From CAIKBL01 sp050247235 (GTDB taxonomy: Bacteria; Pseudomonadota; Gammaproteobacteria; Ga0077536), in contig JBFWUN010000001.1 in the NCBI GenBank assembly GCA_050247235.1, forward strand, positions 62,001 to 126,000: DNA of 64,000 bases, given 5' to 3'. A model generated the notes under the pieces. That model ran no database searches and was not told where the DNA came from. It worked only from the letters and a program-made list of their open reading frames with translations. Shown here in pieces: positions 16,644 to 25,025 of this stretch; position 1 is the first letter of the stretch, and each line of letters starts with the position of its first letter. The translations under genes were made by a program, and so were the position numbers.

Positions 16644-17522
16644 ATGCCCTCATCCCGTTTCGATCGCGCCGCCACGATCATCGATTACTTCGAGGATCTC
16701 GCCGCCAACGTGCAACAGGCGCTGCGGGAGGACGTGGGCGGGGGCGACCTGACCGCGGCGCTGGTACCGGCCACGCGACAGGCCACTGCGCGCGTATTGG
16801 TCCGCGAGTCCGCCGTGCTGTGTGGCACGCGGTGGTTCGACGCGGTGTACCGGGCTGTTGATCCGGGGGTCGTGGTGACGTGGCATGCGCAGGATGGTGC
16901 GAGGATCGCGCGTGACGACATCGTATGCGAGATTCACGGCCCGGCCCGCGCCCTCGTCACCGGCGAGCGTACGGCGCTCAACTTCCTGCAGACCCTTTCC
17001 GGCACCGCCACCGTCACCGCGCGCTACGCGGCGTGTCTTGCCGGCTCGAAGACGCGGCTGCTCGACACGCGCAAGACCCTGCCTGGACTGCGGCGCGCGC
17101 AGAAGTACGCGGTGCGCTGCGGCGGCGGCTGCAATCACCGCGCGGGCCTCTACGACGGGGTGCTCGTCAAGGAGAACCACATCAGCGCCGCCGGCGGCAT
17201 CCCGGCCGCCGTCACCAGCCTGCGCGCGCAGGGCGTGACGGTCGGGATCGAAGTCGAGGTGGAGTCGCTGTCGCAGATCGAGGAGGCCATCACCGCGGGC
17301 GCCGACATGCTGCTGCTGGACAACTTCACGCTGCCGGACATGCGTGCGGCTGTCGCACTCGCCGCCGGCCGCGTGCCGCTGGAGGCGTCGGGCGGGTTCG
17401 ACTTCGACGACCTGCCCGGTATTGCTTCCACCGGTGTCGACTTCGTGTCGGTGGGGAGTCTCACCAAGCATGTGCGCGCGGTGGACTATTCCATGCGCAT
17501 CACCCACGCGAACAGCGTCTGA
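16644..17522 (+). CDS. nadC: Nicotinate-nucleotide pyrophosphorylase (quinolinate phosphoribosyltransferase)
   Basis: A 292-residue enzyme converting quinolinate and PRPP to nicotinate mononucleotide, the third step of de novo NAD synthesis in the cytoplasm. Core motifs are ALREDVGGGDLTAAL, GERTALNFLQTLSG, LLDTRKTLPGLR, KYAVRCGGGCNHR, LVKENH, IEVEVES and SVGSLTKHV. I chose the ATG at 16644 because the N-terminus then aligns with E. coli NadC; upstream ATGs at 16557 and 16596 would add 29 or 16 residues read from repeat DNA. The unknown gene at 17531 follows by 8 bp. Confidence 0.95.
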   Translation: MPSSRFDRAATIIDYFEDLAANVQQALREDVGGGDLTAALVPATRQATARVLVRESAVLCGTRWFDAVYRAVDPGVVVTWHAQDGARIARDDIVCEIHGPARALVTGERTALNFLQTLSGTATVTARYAACLAGSKTRLLDTRKTLPGLRRAQKYAVRCGGGCNHRAGLYDGVLVKENHISAAGGIPAAVTSLRAQGVTVGIEVEVESLSQIEEAITAGADMLLLDNFTLPDMRAAVALAAGRVPLEASGGFDFDDLPGIASTGVDFVSVGSLTKHVRAVDYSMRITHANSV

Positions 17523-17530
17523 GCGCCGCC

Positions 17531-18259
17531 ATGTCAGTCTTCGAGGACATCCTGACGGCCGATACGGCGGCGCTGCTCAAGGCGCTGTACAAGGCGGCGT
17601 CAACGCGCGAAGAGACCGTGACGGGACGCCGCTCACGGATGATCGCCAAGAACCTCGGGCTCACGCACTGCCAGCTCCTGTGCGCAGTCGGTTTCAACTC
17701 GCACATTCACGAACTCCCGGACGTGACCACCCTGCTCGGCTACCCGGGTTACGACGCACTGGCGAAAACCCGCAACGAGTACTTCGTGAACGACATGTAC
17801 GACCGGCTCGGCATCCGGGACGTGCTCGCGATCTACCAGCATGTCGCGCGCGATCCGCGCCATCTGCAGGTGCTCCAGTACCTGATGAGCGCGCGCCTGC
17901 GGCGGCTCGAGGAGCGCATCGAGGCAACGGTGAACTCGCTCGTGATCGAACGTTACAAGAAGGAGATCCGTGCGATCTACGCCGACGGCGTCGCCCAGAT
18001 CGAATTCGCGGACGAGCGCCTCCAGAATACCCACAGCGGTTTCCGCGCGCTGCTGAACGAAGTCACCCTGATGGTTGAAAGCCGGCTGATTCCGGTTGGC
18101 AACATGTTCTTCCGCGAGAACATCCTGCCGGAGGAGAAACGCCGCCTTATCGTCAAGGGGCTGGTGCCGCGCCACCTCGTGGAGTCACGGCTGGAGGAAG
18201 CCGACATCCCGCCGAAGGAGCGCAAGGTGCTCGAGGAGCAGCTGCGGCTGATGCAGTGA
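17531..18259 (+). CDS. Conserved-looking protein of unknown function
   Basis: A 242-residue, soluble, charge-rich and mostly helical protein that I do not recognise. It has no signal peptide or membrane segment. Features are an early basic stretch (TGRRSRMIAKNLGLTHCQLL), a Tyr/Asp-rich middle (YPGYDALAKTRNEYFVNDMYDRLG), a likely coiled segment (ARLRRLEERIEATVNSLVIERYKKEIR) and a C-terminal EEKRRLIVKGLVPRHLVESRLEEADIPPKERKVLEEQ. The ATG at 17531 lies 8 bp after nadC, so it is probably co-transcribed. Codon use matches its neighbours, so it is a real gene. Confidence 0.75.
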   Translation: MSVFEDILTADTAALLKALYKAASTREETVTGRRSRMIAKNLGLTHCQLLCAVGFNSHIHELPDVTTLLGYPGYDALAKTRNEYFVNDMYDRLGIRDVLAIYQHVARDPRHLQVLQYLMSARLRRLEERIEATVNSLVIERYKKEIRAIYADGVAQIEFADERLQNTHSGFRALLNEVTLMVESRLIPVGNMFFRENILPEEKRRLIVKGLVPRHLVESRLEEADIPPKERKVLEEQLRLMQ

Positions 18260-18307
18260 GGTCCGGCCGCCGCGCACGCGATGCGCGCGACGACGGCACG
18301 CTCGCGG

Positions 18308-20677
18308 TCATTTCAGACGCGCCGCCAGGTCGATCCAGGTCTCGACCACCGTATCCGGGTTCAGCGAGATGCTGCCGATGCCCTGCTCCAGCAGCCACGC
18401 GGCCAGGTCCTCGTGATCTGACGGCCCCTGTCCGCAGATGCCCACGTACTTCCCGGCCGCCCGGCACGCGCCGATCGCGCGGGCCATCAGGAACTTCACC
18501 GCCTCGTTGCGCTCGTCGAAGAGATGCGCCACGAGTCCGGAATCGCGGTCCAGCCCGAGCGTGAGCTGGGTGAGATCGTTCGAACCGATGGAGAAGCCGT
18601 CGAAGTACTGCAGGAACGATTCCGCCAGCAGCGCGTTCGACGGCAGTTCGCACATCATGATGACGCGCAGCCCGTTGATTCCACGCTTCAGCCCGTAGTG
18701 CTCCAGCAGCCCCACCACTTCCGCAGCTTCGTCAGGGGTGCGCACGAACGGCACCATGACCTCCACGTTGGTAAGTCCCATGTCGTCGCGCACGCGTTTC
18801 AGCGCCTCGCACTCCATTTCAAAGCACGGCCGGAACGAGTCCGCGATGTAGCGCGAGGCGCCGCGGAAGCCGAGCATCGGGTTCTCTTCGTGCGGTTCGT
18901 AACGCTGTCCGCCGACGAGGTTCGCATACTCGTTCGACTTGAAGTCCGACATGCGCACGATGACCGGGTGCGGCGCGAACGCCGCGCCGATGGTCGCGAT
19001 GCCTTCGGTCAGGCGCGTCACGAAGAATTCACGTGGCGAGTCGTACGCGGCGATCTGCGGCGCAATTGTCGCCTGCAGATCCGCCGGCAGCACGGCATAG
19101 TCCAGCAGTGCCTTGGGATGGATGCCGATCATGCGATTGATGATGAACTCCAGCCGCGCGAGACCGACACCACGATGCGGCAGGTTGGCGAACGCGAACG
19201 CCCGGTCAGGATTGCCGACATTCATCATGATCTTGACCGGCAGCTCGGGCATCGCATCGAGCTCGATCTCCCGCCGCGCGAAGGGCAGCATGCCCTGGTA
19301 CACGAAGCCGGTGTCCCCTTCGGCACAGGATACGGTCACCGGTTCGCCGTCGCGCACGCGGCTGGTGGCATCCCCGCAGCCGACGACCGCGGGGACACCG
19401 AGTTCACGCGCGATGATCGCCGCGTGGCAGGTGCGGCCGCCACGGTTGGTGACGATGGCAGCTGCGCGCTTCATCACCGGCTCCCAGTCGGGATCGGTCA
19501 TGTCCGTAATCAGGACATCGCCGTCCTTCAGATCCGCCATCGTTGAAAGATCGGTGATCACGCGCGCGGTGCCCGCGCCGATGCGCTGCCCGATGCTGCG
19601 TCCTTCGGTGAGTACCTTGCCGCGTTCCTTGAGATCGAACCGTTCGATCACCTGGCTGGAGCGGCTCTGCACGGTTTCGGGTCGCGCCTGGACCACGTAG
19701 AGCCTGCCGTCCACGCCGTCGCGCGCCCACTCGATATCCATCGGACGCCCGTAGTGCGCCTCGATCGACAGCGCGATGCGGGCGAGTTCCTGCGCCTCGT
19801 CATCGCTGATCGAAAAGCGCAGTCGTTCGACCTCCGGCACCTCCCCGGTCACCACCGAGTGACCGTCCGCGGCACCGGTGGCGTAGGTCATCCGCACATG
19901 CTTGCTGCCAAGATTCCGGCGGAGGATCGCGGGCCGGCCGGCCTTCAATGCCGGCTTGTACACGTAGAATTCATCCGGATTCACCGCACCCTGCACCACC
20001 AGTTCTCCGAGTCCGTAGCTCGCCGTGATGAACACCACGTCGCGAAAACCGGACTCCGTATCCAGCGTGAACATCACGCCGCTCGCCCCGACGTCGCTGC
20101 GGACCATGCGCTGGACACCCGCCGACAGGGCGACCTTGTGATGTTCGAACCCGTGGTGGACGCGGTAGGAGATGGCGCGATCGTTGAACAGCGAGGCGAA
20201 CACGTCCTTGATGCGCCGCTTCACTTCGCCGATGCCGGTGACGTTGAGATAAGTCTCCTGCTGGCCCGCGAACGAGGCGGTTGGCAGGTCCTCCGCGGTG
20301 GCAGACGAACGCACCGCCACCGAGAACTCGCCGCCCGCGTCGCGGGTCATCGCGGCGAAGGCATCATCGACGGCGCGCTCGAGGGCCGGCGGCAGCGCGG
20401 TGTCCGTGACCCACTGGCGGATCTCGCGTCCGGCCTGGGCGAGCGCGCTCACGTCGTTGGTATCGAGGCCCTCGAGCCGGGCCCTGATCCGGGCAGCGAG
20501 CGCATCCTGCGCGAGGAAATCGTCGAACGCCGCCGCGGTGGTGGCGAATCCCCCGGGAACCCGCACACCGGCGGCGCTGAGATGCCGAATCATCTCGCCG
20601 AGCGAAGCGTTCTTGCCGCCGACCCGGTCGATCTGGTCCATACCGGTCTGGTCCAGGCTAACGATATAATCGGTCAT
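18308..20677 (-). CDS. ppsA: Phosphoenolpyruvate synthase
   Basis: A 789-residue pyruvate, water dikinase that makes PEP from pyruvate and ATP for gluconeogenesis. Order: N-terminal ATP-grasp domain (GGKNASLGEM, SFAGQQETYLNV), central phosphohistidine domain with catalytic H418 (GGRTCHAAIIARELGVPAVVG), and a C-terminal PEP/pyruvate-binding TIM barrel (GSNDLTQLTLGLDRDSG, CGQGPSDHEDLA). CAGGAA 6 bp before the ATG marks the start. It is divergent from ppsR, whose product regulates it by phosphorylation, the conserved arrangement. TAGAAT at 20722-20717 is a possible -10. Confidence 0.96.
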   Translation of the reverse strand: MTDYIVSLDQTGMDQIDRVGGKNASLGEMIRHLSAAGVRVPGGFATTAAAFDDFLAQDALAARIRARLEGLDTNDVSALAQAGREIRQWVTDTALPPALERAVDDAFAAMTRDAGGEFSVAVRSSATAEDLPTASFAGQQETYLNVTGIGEVKRRIKDVFASLFNDRAISYRVHHGFEHHKVALSAGVQRMVRSDVGASGVMFTLDTESGFRDVVFITASYGLGELVVQGAVNPDEFYVYKPALKAGRPAILRRNLGSKHVRMTYATGAADGHSVVTGEVPEVERLRFSISDDEAQELARIALSIEAHYGRPMDIEWARDGVDGRLYVVQARPETVQSRSSQVIERFDLKERGKVLTEGRSIGQRIGAGTARVITDLSTMADLKDGDVLITDMTDPDWEPVMKRAAAIVTNRGGRTCHAAIIARELGVPAVVGCGDATSRVRDGEPVTVSCAEGDTGFVYQGMLPFARREIELDAMPELPVKIMMNVGNPDRAFAFANLPHRGVGLARLEFIINRMIGIHPKALLDYAVLPADLQATIAPQIAAYDSPREFFVTRLTEGIATIGAAFAPHPVIVRMSDFKSNEYANLVGGQRYEPHEENPMLGFRGASRYIADSFRPCFEMECEALKRVRDDMGLTNVEVMVPFVRTPDEAAEVVGLLEHYGLKRGINGLRVIMMCELPSNALLAESFLQYFDGFSIGSNDLTQLTLGLDRDSGLVAHLFDERNEAVKFLMARAIGACRAAGKYVGICGQGPSDHEDLAAWLLEQGIGSISLNPDTVVETWIDLAARLK

Positions 20678-20765
20678 GAGGATTCCTGCGCTGCATGGGG
20701 TCCCGAAAGGCCCCGGATTCTACCCCACGAGCCCCTCAGACCTCACCGGATTTTTGCCAAAGTTA

Positions 20766-21599
20766 ATGAAACGTCGTGTCTTTTTCGTCTCGGACCGCAC
20801 CGGCATCACTGTCGAGACATTGGGCCAGAGCCTGCTCACGCAGTTTCCGGACAGCGAGTTCGTGACCCGCACCCTGCCGTTCGTGAAGAACCAGGTCGCG
20901 GCCCGCAGCGCTGCCGACATCATCCGTGCCGCGCGGGAGGAAGACGGCATTCCCCCGCTCGTGTTCAGCACGCTGACCGACCCCGCCACCCAGTACATCA
21001 TCGCGCAGAGCAACCAGTACGTATTCGATCTTTTCGGCACGTTCATCGAACCCCTGGAGGATGCGCTCGGCCAGGAGTCCTCGCACACGGCGGGCCGGAT
21101 GCACGGGATCGGCGATACGCTCGCGTACGAACGCCGGCTTACGGCGCTGAACTTCACGTTGAGCCACGACGACGGCCTGAGCCCTCGGGACCTCCACGAG
21201 GCGGACGTGGTGCTGGTGGGCGTGTCCCGCTGCGGCAAGACGCCCACGTGCCTCTACCTCGCGATGCATTACTCGCTGAAGGCCGCGAACTACCCGCTCA
21301 CGGATGACGATTTCGACCAGCCGCGGCTGCCCGCGGTGCTGCAGGACTCCCGCCACAAACTCTACGGGCTGACGATCGTGCCGGAGCAGCTGAGCCGCAT
21401 CCGCCACGAGCGCCGTCCGCAGGGTGTCTACTCCACGCTCGCGCAGTGCCGCAGCGAAGTGCAGAAGGCCGAGGCGCTGTTCCGAGCGGAGAACCTCCAG
21501 TACCTCGACACCACGACGGTCTCGATCGAGGAAATCGCCGCGACGATCGTGCGCGACAAGGCCCTGCGGACCGGCGGCGCGTTCAGTGCTCGAGCGTGA
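20766..21599 (+). CDS. ppsR: PEP synthase regulatory protein (kinase/pyrophosphorylase)
   Basis: A 277-residue bifunctional regulator (DUF299) that inactivates PEP synthase by ADP-dependent threonine phosphorylation and reactivates it by Pi-dependent dephosphorylation. The signature opening VFFVSDRTGITVETLGQSLL and the P-loop-like GVSRCGKT (152-159) are both clear. ATG 20766 is used; the frame is open upstream but would run into the ppsA promoter region. It is divergent from ppsA, confirming the pairing. Its 3' end overlaps the convergent hydratase-like gene by 17 bp. Confidence 0.95.
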   Translation: MKRRVFFVSDRTGITVETLGQSLLTQFPDSEFVTRTLPFVKNQVAARSAADIIRAAREEDGIPPLVFSTLTDPATQYIIAQSNQYVFDLFGTFIEPLEDALGQESSHTAGRMHGIGDTLAYERRLTALNFTLSHDDGLSPRDLHEADVVLVGVSRCGKTPTCLYLAMHYSLKAANYPLTDDDFDQPRLPAVLQDSRHKLYGLTIVPEQLSRIRHERRPQGVYSTLAQCRSEVQKAEALFRAENLQYLDTTTVSIEEIAATIVRDKALRTGGAFSARA

Positions 21600-22419
21600 A
21601 CTCGAGGTTCATCATGTCCCAGTACTTCGCGACATAGGACCCGAGACGCGCGGGCACGGGATCGCTGAATCCGCCGGTGACCAGCAGCGTACCGGCTGGC
21701 AGGGCGCCACCCTGCCGCAACACCTGGTTCACCAGCCAGTACAGCGCCGTGTACTGGTTGCCCATCACGTTCACAGCACGCCCGCGGTCGACCACGGTGT
21801 CGTTGTACTCGAGCTCCACCAGCAGTGCGTTGACGGTGGCGGGATCCGCGGCCGGCAGCGGTCGCCCGAGCAGCACGCGCGCGAAGCCCGTGTTGGCCGC
21901 GACGAGATCGGTCGCTCGCAGCCCCTCGGCGGTCTCGAAGCGATAGTCGGACAGATCGATGGCGGGCATCGCGGTGCCCACGGCGGCCTGCAGCTCCCCC
22001 ATGTCCGTCAGTGGCTTCGTGATGGCCGACTTCAACACGAACGCGAGACCGGGCGCGATCGTGAGCTGCTTGAAATCACGCATCCGCAAGGTCTGAGGTC
22101 CGCGCAGGATCCCCGGCTTCAGGATCACCCCGGTGATCGGTTCGCGCACATCGAACGCCACCTGCCCGCGCGGCCGGGTGAGACTCGCCTTGTAGCCGGC
22201 GATGGGCGGATCGTCACCGGCGATCAGGCGGACTACGCGGCGCTGCACATCGTACGCTTCCGGCAGGCTCAGCGACGCGCCGTAATGCGAGAGCACCGGC
22301 AGCGGGTCACGCGCCTTGAGCTGCGTCGCGACGACCAGCGCCCAGTCCTCGAGCGTGGACCACGCATGCGCGACGGACGTCGCCAGGCCCAGGAAAACCC
22401 ACAGGATGAACAAGCGCAT
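21583..22419 (-). CDS. Exported 2-keto-4-pentenoate hydratase-like protein
   Basis: A 278-residue protein of the fumarylacetoacetase/2-oxopent-4-enoate hydratase superfamily (MhpD/HpaH side): YDVQRRVVRLIAGDDPPIAGYKASLT, REPITGVIL, PAIDLSDYRF and TGFARVLLG resemble those hydratases, and GTLLVTGGFSDPVP sits where the catalytic loop normally lies. Those enzymes are cytoplasmic, yet here residues 1-19 (MRLFILWVFLGLATSVAHA) look like a signal peptide. Starting 14 codons earlier would not remove it. The classic metal-site E-x-E is not obvious, so it may have another periplasmic role. It converges with ppsR. Confidence 0.75.
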   Translation of the reverse strand: MRLFILWVFLGLATSVAHAWSTLEDWALVVATQLKARDPLPVLSHYGASLSLPEAYDVQRRVVRLIAGDDPPIAGYKASLTRPRGQVAFDVREPITGVILKPGILRGPQTLRMRDFKQLTIAPGLAFVLKSAITKPLTDMGELQAAVGTAMPAIDLSDYRFETAEGLRATDLVAANTGFARVLLGRPLPAADPATVNALLVELEYNDTVVDRGRAVNVMGNQYTALYWLVNQVLRQGGALPAGTLLVTGGFSDPVPARLGSYVAKYWDMMNLEFTLEH

Positions 22420-22494
22420 CGAAAATCCGCGAACGCACCAACGGTCAGCGAGAATCGCCACCGCTGTCCCGACCCAGGGGAGCTGCGCGCGGTC

Positions 22495-22523
22495 TTGACG
22501 ATCCGGAAGCGCCCCCGTGTAAT
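22495..22523 (+). promoter_or_regulatory. Sigma-70 promoter upstream of the LOG/HAD operon
   Basis: TTGACG (22495-22500), a 17-nt spacer and TGTAAT (22518-22523) match the sigma-70 consensus at five of six positions in each hexamer. Transcription would begin near 22530 and read into the exported-protein gene and the operon behind it, leaving a leader of about 140 nt. Confidence 0.65.
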
Positions 22524-22668
22524 GACGCGGGGCGGCGCGATTCTAACTGACTCGATGCCCGGTCCGGCAAGCGTGGCGCCGGCCCCCTCCAGGTTTCGAA
22601 CGGCACCCGGCACCAGACAAATCCCTATGCACACCGGCCCGGCTCCGGCCAGCGCGCGCTTCGGCCGC

Positions 22669-23268
22669 ATGACCCTGCTTCGGCGGCTCGCGGGCATGCT
22701 GCTCGCCGGCTTCTCGCTGGCCGGCGCCGCGGCCCCGGCACTGCCCCCCCACGAATACGCCATCTTCTCTGCGCTGCTGTCACACGGCCTGTCGCCCGAG
22801 GCCCGCCAGGCCGTGATCGCGGACACCACCACGGGTGATCCCGCGCGCATCGTGAGCGGGCGGGCCACCGAGGCGCGTGCCCAGGAACTCCACACCACCA
22901 CCGAACTGCTGCGCGAGTGGACACGGCTCAACCAGCGCACGTTCGAACTGGCGCACGAGTTCGTGCTGCCGTTGCCCTACGCGCTGTTCTCGGAGGCGGA
23001 TCGCGATCTCCTGTTCCGCGGTGACGAACCCGTGGCCGGTTGGCTGTCGTTCTTCGAGCGGTACCCCGGGAGTGACGGCGTGATCCGACTGTCGCGCGCG
23101 GCGCTCGATCGCACCGGCACGCACGCACTCGTCTACCTCGAACTCGAGTGCGGCCCGGAATGCGGCTCGGGGCGCCTGGTGCACCTCCAGCGAGGCGAAG
23201 ACGCCGCGTGGGGCGTGGAAGGCGGCGAACTCATCTGGATCGCAGGACCGACCGCGGGAGCGCCCTGA
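22669..23268 (+). CDS. Exported protein of unknown function
   Basis: A 199-residue protein with a signal peptide (MTLLRRLAGMLLAGFSLAGAAAP) and no domain I recognise. The mature part has SPEARQAVIADTTTGDP, AHEFVLPLPYALFSEADRDLLF and a Cys pair in LELECGPECGSGRLVHL, suggesting a disulfide-bearing periplasmic protein. The start is uncertain: in-frame ATGs at 22555 and 22627 also exist, but 22669 places the hydrophobic segment at the N-terminus. It is the first gene after a strong promoter and lies 1 bp before the LOG gene. Confidence 0.7.
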   Translation: MTLLRRLAGMLLAGFSLAGAAAPALPPHEYAIFSALLSHGLSPEARQAVIADTTTGDPARIVSGRATEARAQELHTTTELLREWTRLNQRTFELAHEFVLPLPYALFSEADRDLLFRGDEPVAGWLSFFERYPGSDGVIRLSRAALDRTGTHALVYLELECGPECGSGRLVHLQRGEDAAWGVEGGELIWIAGPTAGAP

Positions 23269-23269
23269 C

Positions 23270-23815
23270 ATGAAGAAGATCTGCGTGTTCTGCGGTTCAC
23301 GCACCGGAAGCCGCCCGGCCTACCGGGCGGCGGCCGAGGCGCTGGGTGGTGCACTGGCGGCGCGCGGCTGGGGCCTCGTCTACGGCGGCGGTCGCGTCGG
23401 CCTGATGGGGATCCTGGCCGACGCGACGCTGGCCGCGAACGGCTACGTGACCGGCGTCATCCCGGCGTTCCTGAACCGCCGCGAAGTGGTCCACCCGGAT
23501 CTGCAGAACTGCCACACCGTCTCCGACCTGTTCGAGCGCAAGAACATGATGCTCGACATCGCGGACGCATTCGTCGCGCTGCCGGGCGGGATCGGCACTT
23601 ACGATGAACTGCTCGAGGTGATTGCGTGGCGCCAGCTCGCGCAGCTCGACAAGCCCATCGCGGTGCTCGACGTGGACGGGTTTTTCCAGCCGTGGCTCGC
23701 GAGTCTTTACCACGCGGCGGACGAGGGCTTCGTTGATCGTGGCGAGATCGAGCGGATATTCCGCGCCGGGAACGTCGCGTCACTCGTGGCACGCTTCGAC
23801 GAGGTGTGGGCATGA
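23270..23815 (+). CDS. LOG-family nucleotide 5'-monophosphate phosphoribohydrolase
   Basis: A 181-residue protein of the LOG/TIGR00730 family, related to lysine-decarboxylase-like proteins, which hydrolyses cytokinin riboside or purine nucleoside 5'-monophosphates to base and ribose 5-phosphate. The active-site motif PGGIGTYDE (105-113) and the opening ICVFCGSRTGSRPAY...LVYGGGRVGLMG are diagnostic. The start is 1 bp after the preceding stop, and the stop overlaps the HAD gene by 4 bp. A housekeeping salvage role is more likely than hormone production in this setting. Confidence 0.92.
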   Translation: MKKICVFCGSRTGSRPAYRAAAEALGGALAARGWGLVYGGGRVGLMGILADATLAANGYVTGVIPAFLNRREVVHPDLQNCHTVSDLFERKNMMLDIADAFVALPGGIGTYDELLEVIAWRQLAQLDKPIAVLDVDGFFQPWLASLYHAADEGFVDRGEIERIFRAGNVASLVARFDEVWA

Positions 23816-24486
23816 CGCGTACGCGCCTGCGCGGCGTCGTGTTCGACATGGACGGCGTGCTGATCGATTCGGAACCGATCATCCGCGCCGCCGCGCAGAA
23901 CGCTGCGATCGAGATCGGGCGCACCGTGTCGGATGCGTTCTATGCCAGCGTGCTCGGATTGCCCGGTCGCGAAGTCGAGGCCGCGTTCATGGTGGAGTTC
24001 GGAGCTGATTTCCCGCTCAACGACTACCGGCAGCGCTTCGAGCGCCATTACCGCGGCGAGGTGGCCACGCGCGGAATTTCGCCGAAGCCCGGCGTGCCGG
24101 AACTGCTCGATGCACTGACGGCGCATGGAATCCCCGTCGCGGTCGCCACGTCCACCCGTGCCGGCAACGCGCAGGAGGCGCTCGACGCCGCCGGGCTGCT
24201 CTTCCGCCTGCCGGTGTGCGTGACCGGCGACCAGGTCGCGCAGGGGAAGCCGGCGCCGGATATCTTCCTGGCGGCGGCGGCGCGGATCGGGACGCCCGCC
24301 CCGGACTGCATCGCGGTCGAGGACTCGGAAGTCGGTGCACGTGCGGCGGTGGCGGCCGGCATGTTCACGTTGCTCGTGCCCGATCTGAAGCCCCCGAGTG
24401 ACGAACTTGCCGCGCTCGTCGGCGAGGTGCTGGCATCGATGCCGCACGCGGCGTCGCGCATCCGCGCACTGTTGGACCTGCCGTGA
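23812..24486 (+). CDS. HAD-superfamily phosphatase (beta-phosphoglucomutase-like)
   Basis: A 224-residue HAD hydrolase with a cap domain. It has nucleophile D12 and acid D14 (VVFDMDGVLIDSE), the Thr/Ser of VAVATSTRAGN, Lys in QGKPAPDIFL and acidic motif IAVEDSEVGARAA, all like phosphoglycolate phosphatase/beta-phosphoglucomutase relatives. It overlaps the LOG stop by 4 bp (ATGA), and an upstream ATG two codons earlier is less likely. A natural idea is that it dephosphorylates a sugar or nucleotide product linked to the LOG reaction, but this is inference. Confidence 0.9.
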   Translation: MTRTRLRGVVFDMDGVLIDSEPIIRAAAQNAAIEIGRTVSDAFYASVLGLPGREVEAAFMVEFGADFPLNDYRQRFERHYRGEVATRGISPKPGVPELLDALTAHGIPVAVATSTRAGNAQEALDAAGLLFRLPVCVTGDQVAQGKPAPDIFLAAAARIGTPAPDCIAVEDSEVGARAAVAAGMFTLLVPDLKPPSDELAALVGEVLASMPHAASRIRALLDLP

Positions 24487-24488
24487 GA

Positions 24489-25025
24489 ATGCCGCATCGT
24501 CGCCTCCGGGCGCGCCCGACGTCGCATCACGCGGGGTGGTTCCGCGCCCCCCTGCTGAGCGCCCTCCTGCTGAGCGCCCTCCTGCTGAGCGCCCTCGCCG
24601 CGACCGCGCAGGAACTGCCCGCTCCACCAGTGAATGCCGCGGACGCGCTCGCCGCCTACGATCGCTTCCGCGCGTCCCCGGAGAAGAACCTGCAGGAGGC
24701 GCCCACGTTCCTGCGCTTCATGCAGGGGGGCACGGTACACACGGTGCTCAACAACCGGCTGATGTTCTTCATGTACCGCGACGTACCGCCCGACGTGCAG
24801 GCCGTGCTGTACGCGTCCTACATGGGCGCCAATCTCGATTCGCAGTTGCGTTCGCGGCGTCAGGGTGACGACCCGCTGGCCGGCATGGCCGCGGTGCTCG
24901 AGACCTACGCCGCGCTCAAGCAGACGCACCCGGATCTCGTGCTGGAGGAACTCGAGTCCCTCCGGCGCGACGCGGACGCGCGGGGCCTGGAGTCTGCCGT
25001 GCAGACGATGGCGGACGGCCGATGA
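24489..25025 (+). CDS. Exported protein with tandem LLSAL signal-peptide repeat
   Basis: A 178-residue protein of unknown function. A basic N-terminus is followed by a hydrophobic core made of a fivefold LLSAL-type repeat, encoded by three identical 15-bp units (24551-24595), and an AxA cleavage site near ATAQE. The mature part is helical and charged (FRASPEKNLQEAPTFLRFMQ; LEELESLRRDADARGLES) with no known domain. The start may instead be GTG 24483, which would overlap the HAD stop (GTGA). It overlaps the next gene by 4 bp. Repeat slippage could vary the signal length in frame. Confidence 0.72.
   Translation: MPHRRLRARPTSHHAGWFRAPLLSALLLSALLLSALAATAQELPAPPVNAADALAAYDRFRASPEKNLQEAPTFLRFMQGGTVHTVLNNRLMFFMYRDVPPDVQAVLYASYMGANLDSQLRSRRQGDDPLAGMAAVLETYAALKQTHPDLVLEELESLRRDADARGLESAVQTMADGR
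24551..24595 (+). repeat. Three tandem 15-bp units
   Basis: CCTGCTGAGCGCCCT is repeated exactly at 24551-24565, 24566-24580 and 24581-24595, encoding three copies of a five-residue hydrophobic block in a signal peptide. The units are identical and a multiple of three, so copy-number change would not shift the frame. Confidence 0.9.
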
